In this document: piece after piece, positions 25,600 through 35,314 of the stretch
How positions within the stretch are numbered: the stretch's first letter is position 1
Layout: the number at the start of each line of letters is the position of its first letter
Source: Bacteroidales bacterium
GTDB taxonomy: Bacteria; Bacteroidota; Bacteroidia; Bacteroidales; Prolixibacteraceae
NCBI GenBank assembly: GCA_031272965.1
Contig: JAISSS010000048.1
Span: forward strand, 1-43,052
Length of the DNA: 43,052 nucleotides
Direction: 5' to 3'
Translations under genes and position numbers: made by a program
The notes under the pieces: model-generated
Database searches by the model: none
The model's input: only the letters and a program-made list of their open reading frames with translations
Told to the model about the DNA's origin: nothing

Positions 25600-28155
25600 T
25601 TATTGCTTCGTGGAGAACATCAGTCCGTTGGCCACGCGGCGCGTTTCGGACGGGCTGTTTCGGACGGCGCCGTCAATTACCATCGCAGAAGAGCCGCCGC
25701 CATCGAAGTTCATACCGATGTCAGCGCCTAATGCCTGCAATATCACTCCGGCCTGTCCGGTGGACGAGCCACATGAATAGCCGGTTTGACGTCCGTCGAT
25801 GAGAACTAACCATGCTTTTTTGCTGTCACTTGTCCATCCCAATACGGTGCGGGGATGTGTTTCTGCCCACGTCTCATAAACCGTACCGTTTCGCAGTATA
25901 ATCCCATAACCGCGCGTGTCGCAGCCCACCACGTTGAGATGAGCGTCGGTAGTAGCCGCCCCGTCAGCAAAGATATTGGTCTGGACAGTAACCTTGTCGC
26001 CCACATTGAGTGCGGCAAAGAAGGATTTGGCATCGGTGGCAGCCGAGAAAGTGGCCGAAACTTTCATGTTGCGCAGCAGGATATGCTGTGAGGCCTTAAG
26101 GTAGAAACGGAACATGCCTTTACCCTCGTCGCCCCATTCACTGATTATCGATTTGAGGTCTATGGTGATTGATTTCCATTTTGCTTCGTTGCCTGCATCA
26201 AGGCCGGTGTTGTCAAGATGCAGATTGTCGAAAGATTTGCCGGTTTCGACCTCCGGATTTCCGTAGAGAATTTTCAGGTCGTTAATTTCCGAAGCGCTTT
26301 GATAATCGAAGGTCAGCGAGGCCGTAGCCGCCCGTTTCACGTTGCCGGTCAGCTTCGTGGTATTGACATAGCAGGTGGGGTCCGGTATTGAGGTGGTTGC
26401 AGCGGTGGCGGTCAGCTCCCAATATGACGTTTTGTCAGCTACTGTAACGTTATACGAATTAGACATGCCGAGCGTTTGCAGGGGCTGATTGTTCAGGCCG
26501 CAACCCACGAGTATTGCGCCATCGCCATTGAAGCGGGCGCCTGTAGCCGCGGGCACATCGTTACTCTTGGCTGTAACGGTGAACTCCATTGGGGCATTGG
26601 TTTTCCATCCGCCCGCGGGTTGCGACAGGCGCACAAAGTCGGCCGTATAAGGCGCCCATGCAAAAGCCGAATCAGAAGAAGAATAAGCGTGAGCGAGGTT
26701 GTTATACAGCATGACTACCCCCTTGTTGTCTTCGTTGTTGACGCCGTTAACGTCTTGACATAGCGGAACTGTTACTCCGCCTGCGGAGACGCTACCCGAC
26801 CATGTGAAGTAATTTACTGCGTTCATGCTCTTGTCGTCCTTAATTAACAGTCCGCAGGCACTTCCGCCCCACGGGGCATGTGCTATTTTCCCGTTGACCA
26901 CTTCCATGCCGTCAGGACGGTTATTGAGTTTGCCATATCCGATAGTGGTCGCATTCATTTGGAAGAAATCTGCATTCGTTACGGCCACCGGTCGGCGTCC
27001 TATTTTAGCGAGATATGTAACCGCACTGTTATACATTTGTAAAGGCGTGGCAGAATTGACGCGTGACACTGACGGGGGCGCAGGAACCACTTCGAGTCGG
27101 TGCTCGGCCTTTGTAAGGTCAACTTCGGTAACGGTGAAAACAAGTCCCTTACCGTAGTTCGGTGTTACGCTGCTAATAAATTCAGGCAGCTTAATCTGAT
27201 ACCATCTTATGCCGGAAGTAAATACGTGTGATGCTATCGTGTCGCCGAAATAGCGGCCTGAATTTATTTTTATTGAGAACTTTGGCTGCGCAACCGTAAC
27301 AGGTATTGTCCGTTCCACAGAGCCGCATTTGACGGTGATTATGGCGAGGCCATTTTTTATGGCGACAACGTGTCCTGTAGCCGACACTGTGGCGACAGCC
27401 TCGTTATCTGACGACCATGTAAACGTAACTCCGGCGGCGTCGGCTGGCACCGGCGTGGCAGTAATTGTCTGCTCGTCGTAAGGATAGAGGTTCAGCGACG
27501 AGTGCGACAGCTGTATTCCTGTCAGCGGCGCCGCCAATACCGTAACGGGGATGTCAGTTTTTACCGCGCCGCTTTTAACAGTGATAACGGCCTCGCCTGC
27601 TTTCTTGGCGGTTACTTTGCCCGTATAATTCACAGAGGCGATATTTGCATCGCTCGACGTCCATGAGAGCTCCACATCGGAGGCGTCTTCGGGCACAGGG
27701 GTAGCTTTTAGTTTCTGCTCCTCGCCGATGTTCATGGTCAGCGATTCGGGGGCTACGCTGATAGCGGTCAGCGGCACAGCGGCGGCTGTTACCTTCACCG
27801 GCACCAGCTGTATAATCTGCGTACTGATACGTCCGGCAACAGAAACGGTGGTCGAGCCGACGGCTTTACCGGTAATCAGCCCGTCTTCCGACACGTCCGC
27901 AATTGCGGGGTTGATAGCGCTGTAAATAAATGGCTGTTCGGCAGGGTCGGCATCGGCAGGGTCAGGAGAGGCGTTAAGCTGTCGGCTGTTGCCAACCACA
28001 AGCCCAACACTCTCTGGCGTTACAATGATACCCGTCAGTTCCGTTTTTTTTTCCGGTTCCGGCGGCGTTACAGAATCTCTGCATCCGGCAAGCGCTACCG
28101 GCAGTACCACCGACAATGCGACGGTGTAAAAAAATTTTGATTTCAATAATGTCAT
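25600..28155 (-). CDS. Lipoprotein with three Ig-like (Big_2) domains and a phosphodiester glycosidase (NAGPA) domain
   Basis: 851 residues with lipobox VALAGC (Cys25). Three bacterial Ig-like group 2 repeats follow (about 38-120, 123-205, 208-290), each opening LTGI/LTAI and ending in a VTV strand. The rest is a NAGPA-type domain: the first half includes RRPVAVTNADFFQMN and NRPDGMEVVNGKI; the second half RGYGIILRNGTVYETWAETH, HPRTVLGWTSD, VLIDGRQTGYSCG and NFDGGGSSAMVIDG. Between the halves (about 600-710) lies an inserted beta-sandwich with ASLTFDYQSASEINDLKILY and WKSITIDLKS, perhaps carbohydrate-binding. NAGPA enzymes hydrolyse sugar phosphodiesters, so a surface role on phosphodiester-linked glycans is inferred. 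It is paralogous to the gene one base upstream and has one extra Ig repeat. Confidence 0.87.
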   Translation of the reverse strand: MTLLKSKFFYTVALSVVLPVALAGCRDSVTPPEPEKKTELTGIIVTPESVGLVVGNSRQLNASPDPADADPAEQPFIYSAINPAIADVSEDGLITGKAVGSTTVSVAGRISTQIIQLVPVKVTAAAVPLTAISVAPESLTMNIGEEQKLKATPVPEDASDVELSWTSSDANIASVNYTGKVTAKKAGEAVITVKSGAVKTDIPVTVLAAPLTGIQLSHSSLNLYPYDEQTITATPVPADAAGVTFTWSSDNEAVATVSATGHVVAIKNGLAIITVKCGSVERTIPVTVAQPKFSIKINSGRYFGDTIASHVFTSGIRWYQIKLPEFISSVTPNYGKGLVFTVTEVDLTKAEHRLEVVPAPPSVSRVNSATPLQMYNSAVTYLAKIGRRPVAVTNADFFQMNATTIGYGKLNNRPDGMEVVNGKIAHAPWGGSACGLLIKDDKSMNAVNYFTWSGSVSAGGVTVPLCQDVNGVNNEDNKGVVMLYNNLAHAYSSSDSAFAWAPYTADFVRLSQPAGGWKTNAPMEFTVTAKSNDVPAATGARFNGDGAILVGCGLNNQPLQTLGMSNSYNVTVADKTSYWELTATAATTSIPDPTCYVNTTKLTGNVKRAATASLTFDYQSASEINDLKILYGNPEVETGKSFDNLHLDNTGLDAGNEAKWKSITIDLKSIISEWGDEGKGMFRFYLKASQHILLRNMKVSATFSAATDAKSFFAALNVGDKVTVQTNIFADGAATTDAHLNVVGCDTRGYGIILRNGTVYETWAETHPRTVLGWTSDSKKAWLVLIDGRQTGYSCGSSTGQAGVILQALGADIGMNFDGGGSSAMVIDGAVRNSPSETRRVANGLMFSTKQ

Positions 28156-28156
28156 C

Positions 28157-30466
28157 TCACTTGATTTTTGTTGTTATCATTACTCCGTTAGCCACATTGC
28201 GCAGTGCATAGTTGGTATTGCTTGGTCTGTTTTTTATTTCTCCGTTGACGGCGATAGCCGAAGAGCCGCCTCCGTCAAGATTTACGGCGTTATATGCGCC
28301 GAGCGCTTTGAGGATTGCGCCCACCTGCAGGCATGTTGCACCCACAGAATAGTTTTCTTGGCGTCCGTCAACCACGATGAGCCATGCGCGTTTGCCATCC
28401 TGCGACCAGCCCACAGCAGTGCGGGGATGCGCTTCTGCCCATATCTCAACCGGCGTTCCATTGCTGAGGATAACGCCACTGCCATCGGGCTGACATCCCA
28501 CAACATTTATGTATTTGTCGGTAATGGCCGCCCCGTTGAGCTTCACGTTCATGGTGATGTTCACCTTGTCGCCCACGTTAAGACCGGAAAGGAAGGTTCT
28601 GGAATCTGTCGGCGGGGTAAATCCGGTAGTTTTGACTTCCATTCTGCGGACCAGCAGATGGTTTCCGGCGCTGCTCCCCACGTCAAGGCGCAGCGTAGCG
28701 TTGCTCGTGCCCCAGCTCCACGTAGAATTTGTCAACGCGGGTTTGAGGTCTAAGGTAAATGTCTTCCACCTTGACTCGTCGCCTGCATCAATTCCGGTAT
28801 TGTCGAATATCAGGTTGGCATTGGTAGAGACGTTTGCGGCCGCTCCGGGATTGCCGTAAAACACCTGCGCATCGGTGATGCCCGTTGCACTTTGATATTC
28901 AAAGGTGAAGACAGCGGTAGTTGCAGTCTGTAGCCCCGTCGGCAATAAAGTTGTGTAAACATAGGGGTCGTCGCCGATAGTGTTCAGTTCCCAATAATCG
29001 CCCTTGTTGACGGCGGTCATGGCATGCGGCCCTTCGGGATTCGTCCCGAAGCCGAACTCGCTGGCGCCATTACCTACCAGTATTGCGCCATCGCCGTCAA
29101 AGTCCAGTCCGCCGGAGGGTATTTTCGCAGGGATAGCAGTAACGATGTTTTTTTCAATTTTCGTAACGGTAAATTCCATTCTGTCATTTGTGCGCCATCC
29201 TCCGGCGGGAAATGAAAGACGCACCATGTCGCTCGTGTATGGCGACCATGCGAAGGCCGAATCTGTGGGGTATGAGTTGCCGAGCGTATTAAACAGTGTC
29301 AGTTCGCCTTCCCCTGCGTACCCGTTGACTTCGGCCAACGCCATTGTCTTGCCGCCAGCATCCACTGTGCCGGAAAATGTAACGTTGCCATAGCCGGACG
29401 CTTTATCATCTCTGACAAAAAACGAAGGCGTTCTGCCGGACATTGCTGTCTGAACCACCATGCCGTTTGCGACTTCCGCTCCGCAGGGGCGGTTACCGAT
29501 ATACCCGTAACCGCTTGTATAGTCGCCCATCAGAAAGAAGTCGGCATTGGTTACCGCAGCCGGTGTCCATCCTGTCGGAGCGTATTCAGATTTCTTGCGG
29601 TTGTACATCTGTAACGGGTTTTCAACGTTGCCCAATGTAGCCTGCGATGCGGGGACAACTTCGAGCCTGTTGTCGGAATTAGACAGGTCAACTTCGGCTG
29701 CCGTAAATACAAGCCCCTTACCGGCAACGGCAGTTGCGCCGCTCACATTGTTGACAAAGTCCGGCAACTGTATCTGATACCATTTTATCCCATCAGCAAT
29801 TACCCCCGTCTGTAGCGTATCGCCGACATATTTTTTCGAGCCGACAGTAACTGTAAACGGTTCCACAACGGAAACAGGGATTGTTGTGGAAATGTCGCCG
29901 GCGCTGACAGTAATAACCGCGGTACCGGCCTTTCGGGCGCTGACATTACCGCTGATTGACACCATAGCAACGTCAGGAGCGCTTGACATCCACGAAAACG
30001 CTGCATCGGTGGCATTTTCAGGCACGGGAGTAGCCACAACTTTCCGCTCGTCGCCCACTTGAAGGTTCAATGACGACGGCTCTACAATGATGCCGGTAAG
30101 CGGCACCGGCGTAGCGGTTACAGTTACAGGTATTGACTTAGCAATTTTACTGCTTATTCGCCCTGACACAGTAACCGATGTGGCGCCTGCCTCCTTACCT
30201 GTTATCAATCCGCTCTCCGAGACTGAGGCCACTGCCGGATTGGCGATAGAGAACACAAAAGGCTGTTCGGCGGGGTCTGCATCGGCAGGCTCCGGCAATG
30301 CCTCAAGTTGCAAACTGCTATTCACGGCAATGTTCACTGCTGATGGCGTAACAGAAATGCCCGTCAATGCAATTTTCGCACTATCAACGGAATTGCTGCA
30401 TCCAGCGGCAAAAGCCATCCAAATAGCCGTAAGCAAAACAGTTAGAATTTGTTTAACGTTCTTCAT
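28157..30466 (-). CDS. Lipoprotein with two Ig-like (Big_2) domains and a phosphodiester glycosidase (NAGPA) domain
   Basis: 769 residues with lipobox FAAGC (Cys23). Two Big_2 repeats (about 33-113 and 117-198) are followed by the same architecture as the next gene: NAGPA first half (TPAAVTNADFFLMGD, NRPCGAEVANGMVV), an inserted sandwich (TAVFTFEYQSATGITDAQVF) and the NAGPA second half (GSGVILSNGTPVEIWAEAH, HPRTAVGWSQDGKRAWLIVV, NLDGGGSSAIAVNG). The shared string PADADPAEQPF in the first Ig repeat of both proteins supports a tandem duplication. The catalytic-type residues are retained in both copies. The gap to the second copy is one base. Confidence 0.87.
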   Translation of the reverse strand: MKNVKQILTVLLTAIWMAFAAGCSNSVDSAKIALTGISVTPSAVNIAVNSSLQLEALPEPADADPAEQPFVFSIANPAVASVSESGLITGKEAGATSVTVSGRISSKIAKSIPVTVTATPVPLTGIIVEPSSLNLQVGDERKVVATPVPENATDAAFSWMSSAPDVAMVSISGNVSARKAGTAVITVSAGDISTTIPVSVVEPFTVTVGSKKYVGDTLQTGVIADGIKWYQIQLPDFVNNVSGATAVAGKGLVFTAAEVDLSNSDNRLEVVPASQATLGNVENPLQMYNRKKSEYAPTGWTPAAVTNADFFLMGDYTSGYGYIGNRPCGAEVANGMVVQTAMSGRTPSFFVRDDKASGYGNVTFSGTVDAGGKTMALAEVNGYAGEGELTLFNTLGNSYPTDSAFAWSPYTSDMVRLSFPAGGWRTNDRMEFTVTKIEKNIVTAIPAKIPSGGLDFDGDGAILVGNGASEFGFGTNPEGPHAMTAVNKGDYWELNTIGDDPYVYTTLLPTGLQTATTAVFTFEYQSATGITDAQVFYGNPGAAANVSTNANLIFDNTGIDAGDESRWKTFTLDLKPALTNSTWSWGTSNATLRLDVGSSAGNHLLVRRMEVKTTGFTPPTDSRTFLSGLNVGDKVNITMNVKLNGAAITDKYINVVGCQPDGSGVILSNGTPVEIWAEAHPRTAVGWSQDGKRAWLIVVDGRQENYSVGATCLQVGAILKALGAYNAVNLDGGGSSAIAVNGEIKNRPSNTNYALRNVANGVMITTKIK

Positions 30467-30493
30467 TGTTAATTATTCCTGAAAACTATGGCG

Positions 30494-30501
30494 CAAAGAT
30501 A
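30494..30501 (-). promoter_or_regulatory. -7 element TATCTTTG of the NAGPA lipoprotein operon
   Basis: TATCTTTG followed by CGCC on the minus strand, 27 bases before the ATG at 30466, in the 121-base region divergent from trmN6. No clear TTG is found at 19 bases. Confidence 0.65.
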
Positions 30502-30587
30502 CAAATAAAAAGCAAATAAAAATTGTTTTTGAAATTAATTTTGTTACTTCGCTTTACAATTTGCGAACAAGTAATTAACATGATTAT

Positions 30588-31286
30588 ATGTATGTATTTC
30601 ATTTTAAGCAGTTTACGATAAAACAGGAACACTCGGCCATGAAGGTAGGCATCGACAGCCTGCTGCTTGGAGCGTGGGTTGACTGGCAGGGGGCGACATC
30701 CATACTTGACGTGGGCGCCGGTACCGGATTGCTGGCATTGATGGCGGCTCAGCGCTCTCCAGCCCGTATTGATGCAGTAGAAATCGAGGAAAAAGCCGCA
30801 CAGGAAGCCGCCGAGAACTTCCGCAACTCGCCATGGCACGACCGATTACAGCTGTTTCATGCCAATTTCCTCGATTTCGCACCAAGCACCCCGTATTCGC
30901 ATATCATTTCCAATCCACCCTATTACAATTCGCAACGACCGCCGACAGCTGGCCGGGCGCTGGCACGACACAACGAAACCCTGTCGCTACAGTCTCTTAT
31001 TCAGAAAGCTGTCGCACTTCTGACCGACGTCGGGCACATAAATCTGATATTGCCTTACGACAGCGCAGAGTCGCTCCGCATAACCGCATTTCATAACAAT
31101 CTGTATATAAGTCGTTTATGTATAATATCACCCAATGAAAACCGTAAACCCCACCGCATAGCCGTCGAACTGTCGCGCCAGCCTGCCATCGAGCAGCGTG
31201 AAACACTCTGCATCAGCGACGCCGCCACCGGCAAATATTCCGCTCAATACCGCCTGCTTACACAGGATTTCTATCTGCGACTGTGA
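30588..31286 (+). CDS. trmN6: tRNA1(Val) (adenine(37)-N6)-methyltransferase
   Basis: SAM-dependent methyltransferase of 232 residues, YfiC/TrmN6 type, modifying A37 of tRNA-Val. The family N-terminus FHFKQFTIKQEHSAMKVGID is followed by LLLGAW, the SAM motif ILDVGAGTGLLALMAAQR, the acidic VEIEEKA and the N6-adenine catalytic motif NPPYYNS. The ATG at 30588 fits the family start; the ATG at 30592 is out of frame. It appears monocistronic. Confidence 0.92.
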   Translation: MYVFHFKQFTIKQEHSAMKVGIDSLLLGAWVDWQGATSILDVGAGTGLLALMAAQRSPARIDAVEIEEKAAQEAAENFRNSPWHDRLQLFHANFLDFAPSTPYSHIISNPPYYNSQRPPTAGRALARHNETLSLQSLIQKAVALLTDVGHINLILPYDSAESLRITAFHNNLYISRLCIISPNENRKPHRIAVELSRQPAIEQRETLCISDAATGKYSAQYRLLTQDFYLRL

Positions 31287-31367
31287 AAAAATATTCACCC
31301 AATCAACTAATAGTAATGGACCGTTCTGAAAAGTAAAATTTATTTCTCTGCAAACGACATTTTTTAG

Positions 31368-31375
31368 TATTTTTG
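31368..31375 (+). promoter_or_regulatory. -7 element TATTTTTG of the nuo operon
   Basis: TATTTTTG followed by CGGCGTAAAAGAG, 21 bases before the nuoA ATG at 31397. The region 31287-31396 is otherwise non-coding. The GCGTAAAA octamer is shared with the TerC and DUF1097 promoters. Confidence 0.65.
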
Positions 31376-31396
31376 CGGCGTAAAAGAGTATAACGG

Positions 31397-31747
31397 ATGA
31401 ATTTTTTATTGTTGTTTGTAGCGTTTCTTACGGCAGTGGCTTTCGTGTCAATTCTGCTGTTAGCAGCGAAGGCCATTTCGCCCCGCTCATATAATCCTCA
31501 AAAGGAAGAGGCGTATGAGTGTGGTGTGCCTACGCGCGGCGAATCGTGGATGCAGTTCCGTGTAGGATATTATCTGTTTGCCATATTGTTTCTGATGTTT
31601 GAAATAGAGACAGTATTCCTGTTTCCATGGGCAGTAGTAACCAAAGATTTAGGCGTTAGCGGGTTGTTTGGAGTGTTGTTTTTCATGGTAATATTAGTTC
31701 TTGGGCTCGTTTATGCCTGGCGGAAAGGAGCGTTGGAATGGAAATAA
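31397..31747 (+). CDS. nuoA: NADH-quinone oxidoreductase subunit A
   Basis: Small membrane subunit of respiratory complex I, 116 residues with three hydrophobic helices. The loop [20 protein letters not shown] with its conserved Glu-Cys-Gly and the second helix [17 protein letters not shown] are diagnostic. It overlaps nuoB by ten bases and is the first gene of nuoA-nuoB-nuoCD. Confidence 0.97.
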   Translation: MNFLLLFVAFLTAVAFVSILLLAAKAISPRSYNPQKEEAYECGVPTRGESWMQFRVGYYLFAILFLMFEIETVFLFPWAVVTKDLGVSGLFGVLFFMVILVLGLVYAWRKGALEWK

Positions 31748-32325
31748 AGAAGCCGAAAATAGCATCAATCCCTTACGATGATTTTCCTGATAACGATACG
31801 CTGGAGCAGATGGCACGGGACATGCGTAGCAATGGCGTCAATGTAGTTACAGGCGTTCTTGACGACCTCATCAATTGGGGGCGCTCCAATTCGCTGTGGC
31901 CGCTCACCTTTGCCACCAGTTGCTGCGGTATAGAATTTATGGCGCTTGGCGCGGCACGGTATGACATGGCCCGCTTCGGCTTTGAAGTTACCCGTGCCAG
32001 TCCCCGTCAGGCTGACTTGTTGCTGGTGTCCGGCACCATTACCAACAAAATGGCGCCGGTATTGCGGCGGCTGTACGACCAGATGGCAGACCCCAAATAT
32101 GTGGTTGCCGTTGGGGGATGCACCATCAGCGGCGGGCCATTTAAGAAGTCATACCACGTTGTGAACGGTATCAACAGTATCGTGCCGGTGGATGTATATG
32201 TGCCCGGATGTCCCCCCCGCCCCGAAGCGTTCTTTTTCGGACTGATGCAACTGCAACGGAAAATAAAAGTCGAAAAGTTCTTCGGCGGCGCTAACAAAAA
32301 AGAAAAGAAACCCGAAAATGACTGA
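31738..32325 (+). CDS. nuoB: NADH-quinone oxidoreductase subunit B
   Basis: Hydrophilic subunit of 195 residues carrying cluster N2 near the quinone site. The cluster ligands are visible as the tandem cysteines in [20 protein letters not shown], then [13 protein letters not shown] and [11 protein letters not shown] Lys-rich tail ([10 protein letters not shown]) ends the protein. The start overlaps nuoA and the stop overlaps nuoCD by eight bases, showing tight coupling. Confidence 0.97.
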   Translation: MEIKKPKIASIPYDDFPDNDTLEQMARDMRSNGVNVVTGVLDDLINWGRSNSLWPLTFATSCCGIEFMALGAARYDMARFGFEVTRASPRQADLLLVSGTITNKMAPVLRRLYDQMADPKYVVAVGGCTISGGPFKKSYHVVNGINSIVPVDVYVPGCPPRPEAFFFGLMQLQRKIKVEKFFGGANKKEKKPEND

Positions 32326-33883
32326 ACAAATTGAGATACAACCGGACCGGCTGCATGAGGAAATGCTGCGTCTGCACAGGGAACAGCAAATGGACTTCCT
32401 CGAAGACATCATCGGGATGGATTGGGGCGACGACGGGCTGGGAATAGTCTATCTGCTCGAATCGTCGGCCACAGGAGAGCGCGTTGCCCTGAAAACCCGC
32501 ACCGTTAACCGGAACTCGCCGGAATTGCCCTCCGTATGCGACATCTGGCAGGCCGCAAACTTCAAAGAGCGGGAAGTGTATGACTATTTCGGGATACAGT
32601 TCATCAATCACCCCGATATGCGCCGCCTGTTCCTGCGCGAAGACTGGACGGGCTACCCGCTGCGGAAAGATGACGACCCCACCGATGCGCGGAATCCCCT
32701 GCGGATGGACAACGAAATGCCGGTGGATACCACCACCGAGCTGCGCCTGAACCCTGACGGAACGCTCTCCGACGAGGAAAAGGCAATCTTTGACGCGGAA
32801 GAATACGTAATTAACATCGGCCCGCAACACCCCGCAACACACGGCGTACTGCGGTTCCGCGTGTCATTGGAAGGCGAGATTATCCGCAAAATTGACGTCA
32901 ACTGCGGCTACATCCATCGCGGAATAGAGAAGATGTGTGAAAGCCTCACCTATCCGCAGACGCTCGCCCTCTCCGACCGCCTCGACTATCTGGGCGCCCA
33001 CCAGAACCGCCACGCCCTCTGCCTATGTATAGAACAGGCCATGGGCTTGGAAGTGCCGCAACGGGTACAGTATATCCGCACCATTATGGACGAGTTGCAA
33101 CGCATCGATTCTCACCTGCTGTTCTACTCGTGCCTGTGTATGGACTTGGGCGCACTCACCGCGTTCTTCTACGGCTTCCGCGACCGCGAGAAAATTATCG
33201 ACATCTTCGAGGAAACCTGCGGTGGCCGCCTCATTATGAACTATAATACTATTGGCGGAGTGCAGGCCGACATCCATCCCAACTTCGTGCGTCGTGTCAA
33301 GGAATTTATTCCCTACCTGCGGGGTATCATCCACGAATATCACGACGTGTTTACCAACAACATCATTGCCCGGCAACGGCTGAAAGGCGTAGGCATACTG
33401 AACCGCGACACGGCAATCTCGTATGGCGCTACCGGCGGCACGGGACGCGCTTCGGGCTGGTCGTGCGACGTCAGGCGGCGGATGCCTTACGGCGTCTATG
33501 AAAAAGCCGGATTCCGCGAAATCCTCTATACGGAAGGCGACTGCCTTGCCCGCTACATGGTGCGCATGGACGAAATAATGGAATCGCTCCGTATCATCGA
33601 ACTGCTGATTGACAATATCCCCGAAGGCGAATGGCAGGTCAAAGCGCCAAAAGTCGTCAAACTGCCCGTCGGCGCGTGGTATTCGGCAGTGGAAGGCAGC
33701 CGCGGCGAGATGGGAGTCTATATTGAAAGCCGCGGCGACAAATATCCCTATCGACTGCATTTCCGCAGCACCGGACTGCCATTGGTATCGGTTATTGACG
33801 ACATTTGCCGCAATTCCAAAATCGCCGACCTCATTGCCATCGGTGGCACATTAGATTACGTGGTGCCGGATATCGACAGGTAA
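32318..33883 (+). CDS. nuoCD: NADH-quinone oxidoreductase fused subunit C/D
   Basis: 521 residues. The N-terminal ~150 residues are NuoC-like ([34 protein letters not shown]). The remainder is Nuo[68 protein letters not shown] and the complete C-terminus YVVPDIDR. The C/D fusion is common in this phylum. No nuoH, I, J, K, L, M or N follows: a strong terminator comes 40 bases later and the next gene is on the opposite strand. Confidence 0.97.
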   Translation: MTEQIEIQPDRLHEEMLRLHREQQMDFLEDIIGMDWGDDGLGIVYLLESSATGERVALKTRTVNRNSPELPSVCDIWQAANFKEREVYDYFGIQFINHPDMRRLFLREDWTGYPLRKDDDPTDARNPLRMDNEMPVDTTTELRLNPDGTLSDEEKAIFDAEEYVINIGPQHPATHGVLRFRVSLEGEIIRKIDVNCGYIHRGIEKMCESLTYPQTLALSDRLDYLGAHQNRHALCLCIEQAMGLEVPQRVQYIRTIMDELQRIDSHLLFYSCLCMDLGALTAFFYGFRDREKIIDIFEETCGGRLIMNYNTIGGVQADIHPNFVRRVKEFIPYLRGIIHEYHDVFTNNIIARQRLKGVGILNRDTAISYGATGGTGRASGWSCDVRRRMPYGVYEKAGFREILYTEGDCLARYMVRMDEIMESLRIIELLIDNIPEGEWQVKAPKVVKLPVGAWYSAVEGSRGEMGVYIESRGDKYPYRLHFRSTGLPLVSVIDDICRNSKIADLIAIGGTLDYVVPDIDR

Positions 33884-33922
33884 CCGGCCTCTAAAGCAAA
33901 ATTAATACCCCACTATAAAGTG

Positions 33923-33956
33923 AAAAGCAGCGAACAAATAAATGTTCGCTGCTTTT
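33923..33956 (+). terminator. Terminator after nuoCD (bidirectional)
   Basis: AAAAGCAGCGAACA (33923-33936) and TGTTCGCTGCTTTT (33943-33956) form a perfect 14-base-pair stem with a 6-base loop, ending in four T. The symmetric A/T ends let it serve both the nuo operon and the convergent larC gene. Confidence 0.88.
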
Positions 33957-33998
33957 GGATAAACTGTTATGTCTCCTGTGTGCCAAAAAAATCAGGGC

Positions 33999-34060
33999 AA
34001 TCATAAAAATCATACGAAAATCAAGGGTCAGACAATCGCGGGTCAAATCCGCAATGACGG
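33999..34060. repeat. Composite intergenic repeat-like element
   Basis: The AT-rich segment AATCATAAAAATCATACGA is followed by a palindromic segment, GCGG-N7-CCGC at 34038-34052, continuing into AATGACGGG. Both halves look like dispersed intergenic motifs I recall from Bacteroidota and other genomes (the second resembles the widespread GTCATTGCGGG...CCCGCAAT palindromes). Only one copy occurs in this window, so the repeat call depends on recall. The rest of 33957-34090 shows no coding signal. Confidence 0.35.
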
Positions 34061-34090
34061 GAAGGGCGCCCGTGTACTTTAACCAAAATT

Positions 34091-35314
34091 CTACCCCCGA
34101 ATCGATGGCAGCGATTCATAACATTTTCTCACAGCCTGTTCCACCTCGGCAAGGCTAACATGGTGTTTTGCGGCAGCACGGCAGCAATCGTCATGTTCCG
34201 GCTTGAATTTCAAGGGGTTGTCTTTATAAAAGCACCGTTTTACGGCAATGTCCCCATAACGGGTAGCGACGGTTATGATGTCGCGGCGTAGCGCTGTTTT
34301 CTCTACTTCCGACATACGCAGGCCGACAGTGGTAGTATGAATGAATATCTGTTCTTTTACGGCTTCGGCAACTTCCCTCCCGCATAGAGCAGAGAGCGTC
34401 ACTGCCGGACGGGACTTTTTCATCAAAACCGGCGTCAGCCATACGTCAACGGCGCCAGCAGCAAAGAGCTGTTCCATGAGGAAATCGTAATGTTCAGGGT
34501 TCATGTCGTCGATGTTGCACTCTATCAGCGCTGATTTGGTTGCAGAGCTATTAGCATCCTCATCGCAGAGGAATACGCGCAATACATTGGGGACTTCGCT
34601 GTCGCGCTGGCCGATTCCGTAGCCTGTAGCGGTGATGACAAGAGCGGGCGCTTCGGTAAATTCGTCCACAGTTGCGGCCAAAATTGCCGCGCCGGTGGGA
34701 GTGGTGGCTTCAAATGGCGTCAAGCCGGTGCGGACAGGTATATTCCTGAGTATTTCGGCAGTTGCGGGCGCCGGTACCGGCAGCAGGCCATGCTGGCAGC
34801 GCACCATGCCGCCGCCAAGCTGCACCGGCGACGACAGCACCCTGTCAACGTGCAGGCGGTCGAGGCATATAGCCGCCCCCACTATGTCGGCAATGGAATC
34901 AAGCGCTCCAACTTCGTGGAAATGAACTTCCTCAACCGGACATTGATGCACTTTGGCTTCGGCCTCCGCAACTCTGCGAAATATATTAAGTGACAGCGAC
35001 TTAACTGCTTCCGACAGCGCGCTGTCACGAATGAGACGTTCTATATCGGGCATTGTCCGTGCCTCGTGATGATGGCCGTGTGCATGGCAATGGTCGTGTT
35101 TATGCCCGTGTTCATGCGGCTCAATAATCACGGTTGCCATTGTTCCGCCGATTCCGCGTCGCTGCGCAGGGCCAACTTCGAGCCGGAATCCGGGAACGTT
35201 CAATTTTGCCAGTTCCGCAGAGAGGTATTCCGCGTCAACGCCGAGGTCAACCAGGGCGCCGAGGTTCATGTCGCCGCTGATTCCGGCAAAGCAGTCATAA
35301 TATAAGGTTCTCAT
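34091..35314 (-). CDS. larC: Nickel pincer cofactor biosynthesis protein LarC
   Basis: CTP-dependent cyclometallase that inserts nickel into the pyridinium dithiocarboxylate nucleotide to give the NPN cofactor of lactate racemase-type enzymes. 407 residues in one uninterrupted frame, unlike lactobacillar LarC, which is split by a programmed frameshift. It begins MRTLYYDCFAGISGDMNLGA; residues 67-83 are a histidine-rich nickel-binding stretch (HEHGHKHDHCHAHGHHH). Further motifs are EEVHFHEVGALDSIADIVGA, TPTGAAIL and IECNIDDMNPEHYDFLMEQL. The start overlaps the larE stop by four bases. No larB or larA is encoded here. Confidence 0.95.
   Translation of the reverse strand: MRTLYYDCFAGISGDMNLGALVDLGVDAEYLSAELAKLNVPGFRLEVGPAQRRGIGGTMATVIIEPHEHGHKHDHCHAHGHHHEARTMPDIERLIRDSALSEAVKSLSLNIFRRVAEAEAKVHQCPVEEVHFHEVGALDSIADIVGAAICLDRLHVDRVLSSPVQLGGGMVRCQHGLLPVPAPATAEILRNIPVRTGLTPFEATTPTGAAILAATVDEFTEAPALVITATGYGIGQRDSEVPNVLRVFLCDEDANSSATKSALIECNIDDMNPEHYDFLMEQLFAAGAVDVWLTPVLMKKSRPAVTLSALCGREVAEAVKEQIFIHTTTVGLRMSEVEKTALRRDIITVATRYGDIAVKRCFYKDNPLKFKPEHDDCCRAAAKHHVSLAEVEQAVRKCYESLPSIRG

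Noticed and set aside
33023-33760. 245-residue open frame antisense to nuoCD
   Set aside because: Shadow of a highly conserved respiratory gene; composition and motifs give no protein-like signal.
33955-34158. 67-residue plus-strand frame between nuoCD and larC
   Set aside because: It starts with TTG inside a terminator stem, runs through a repeat-like element and into the antisense of larC.
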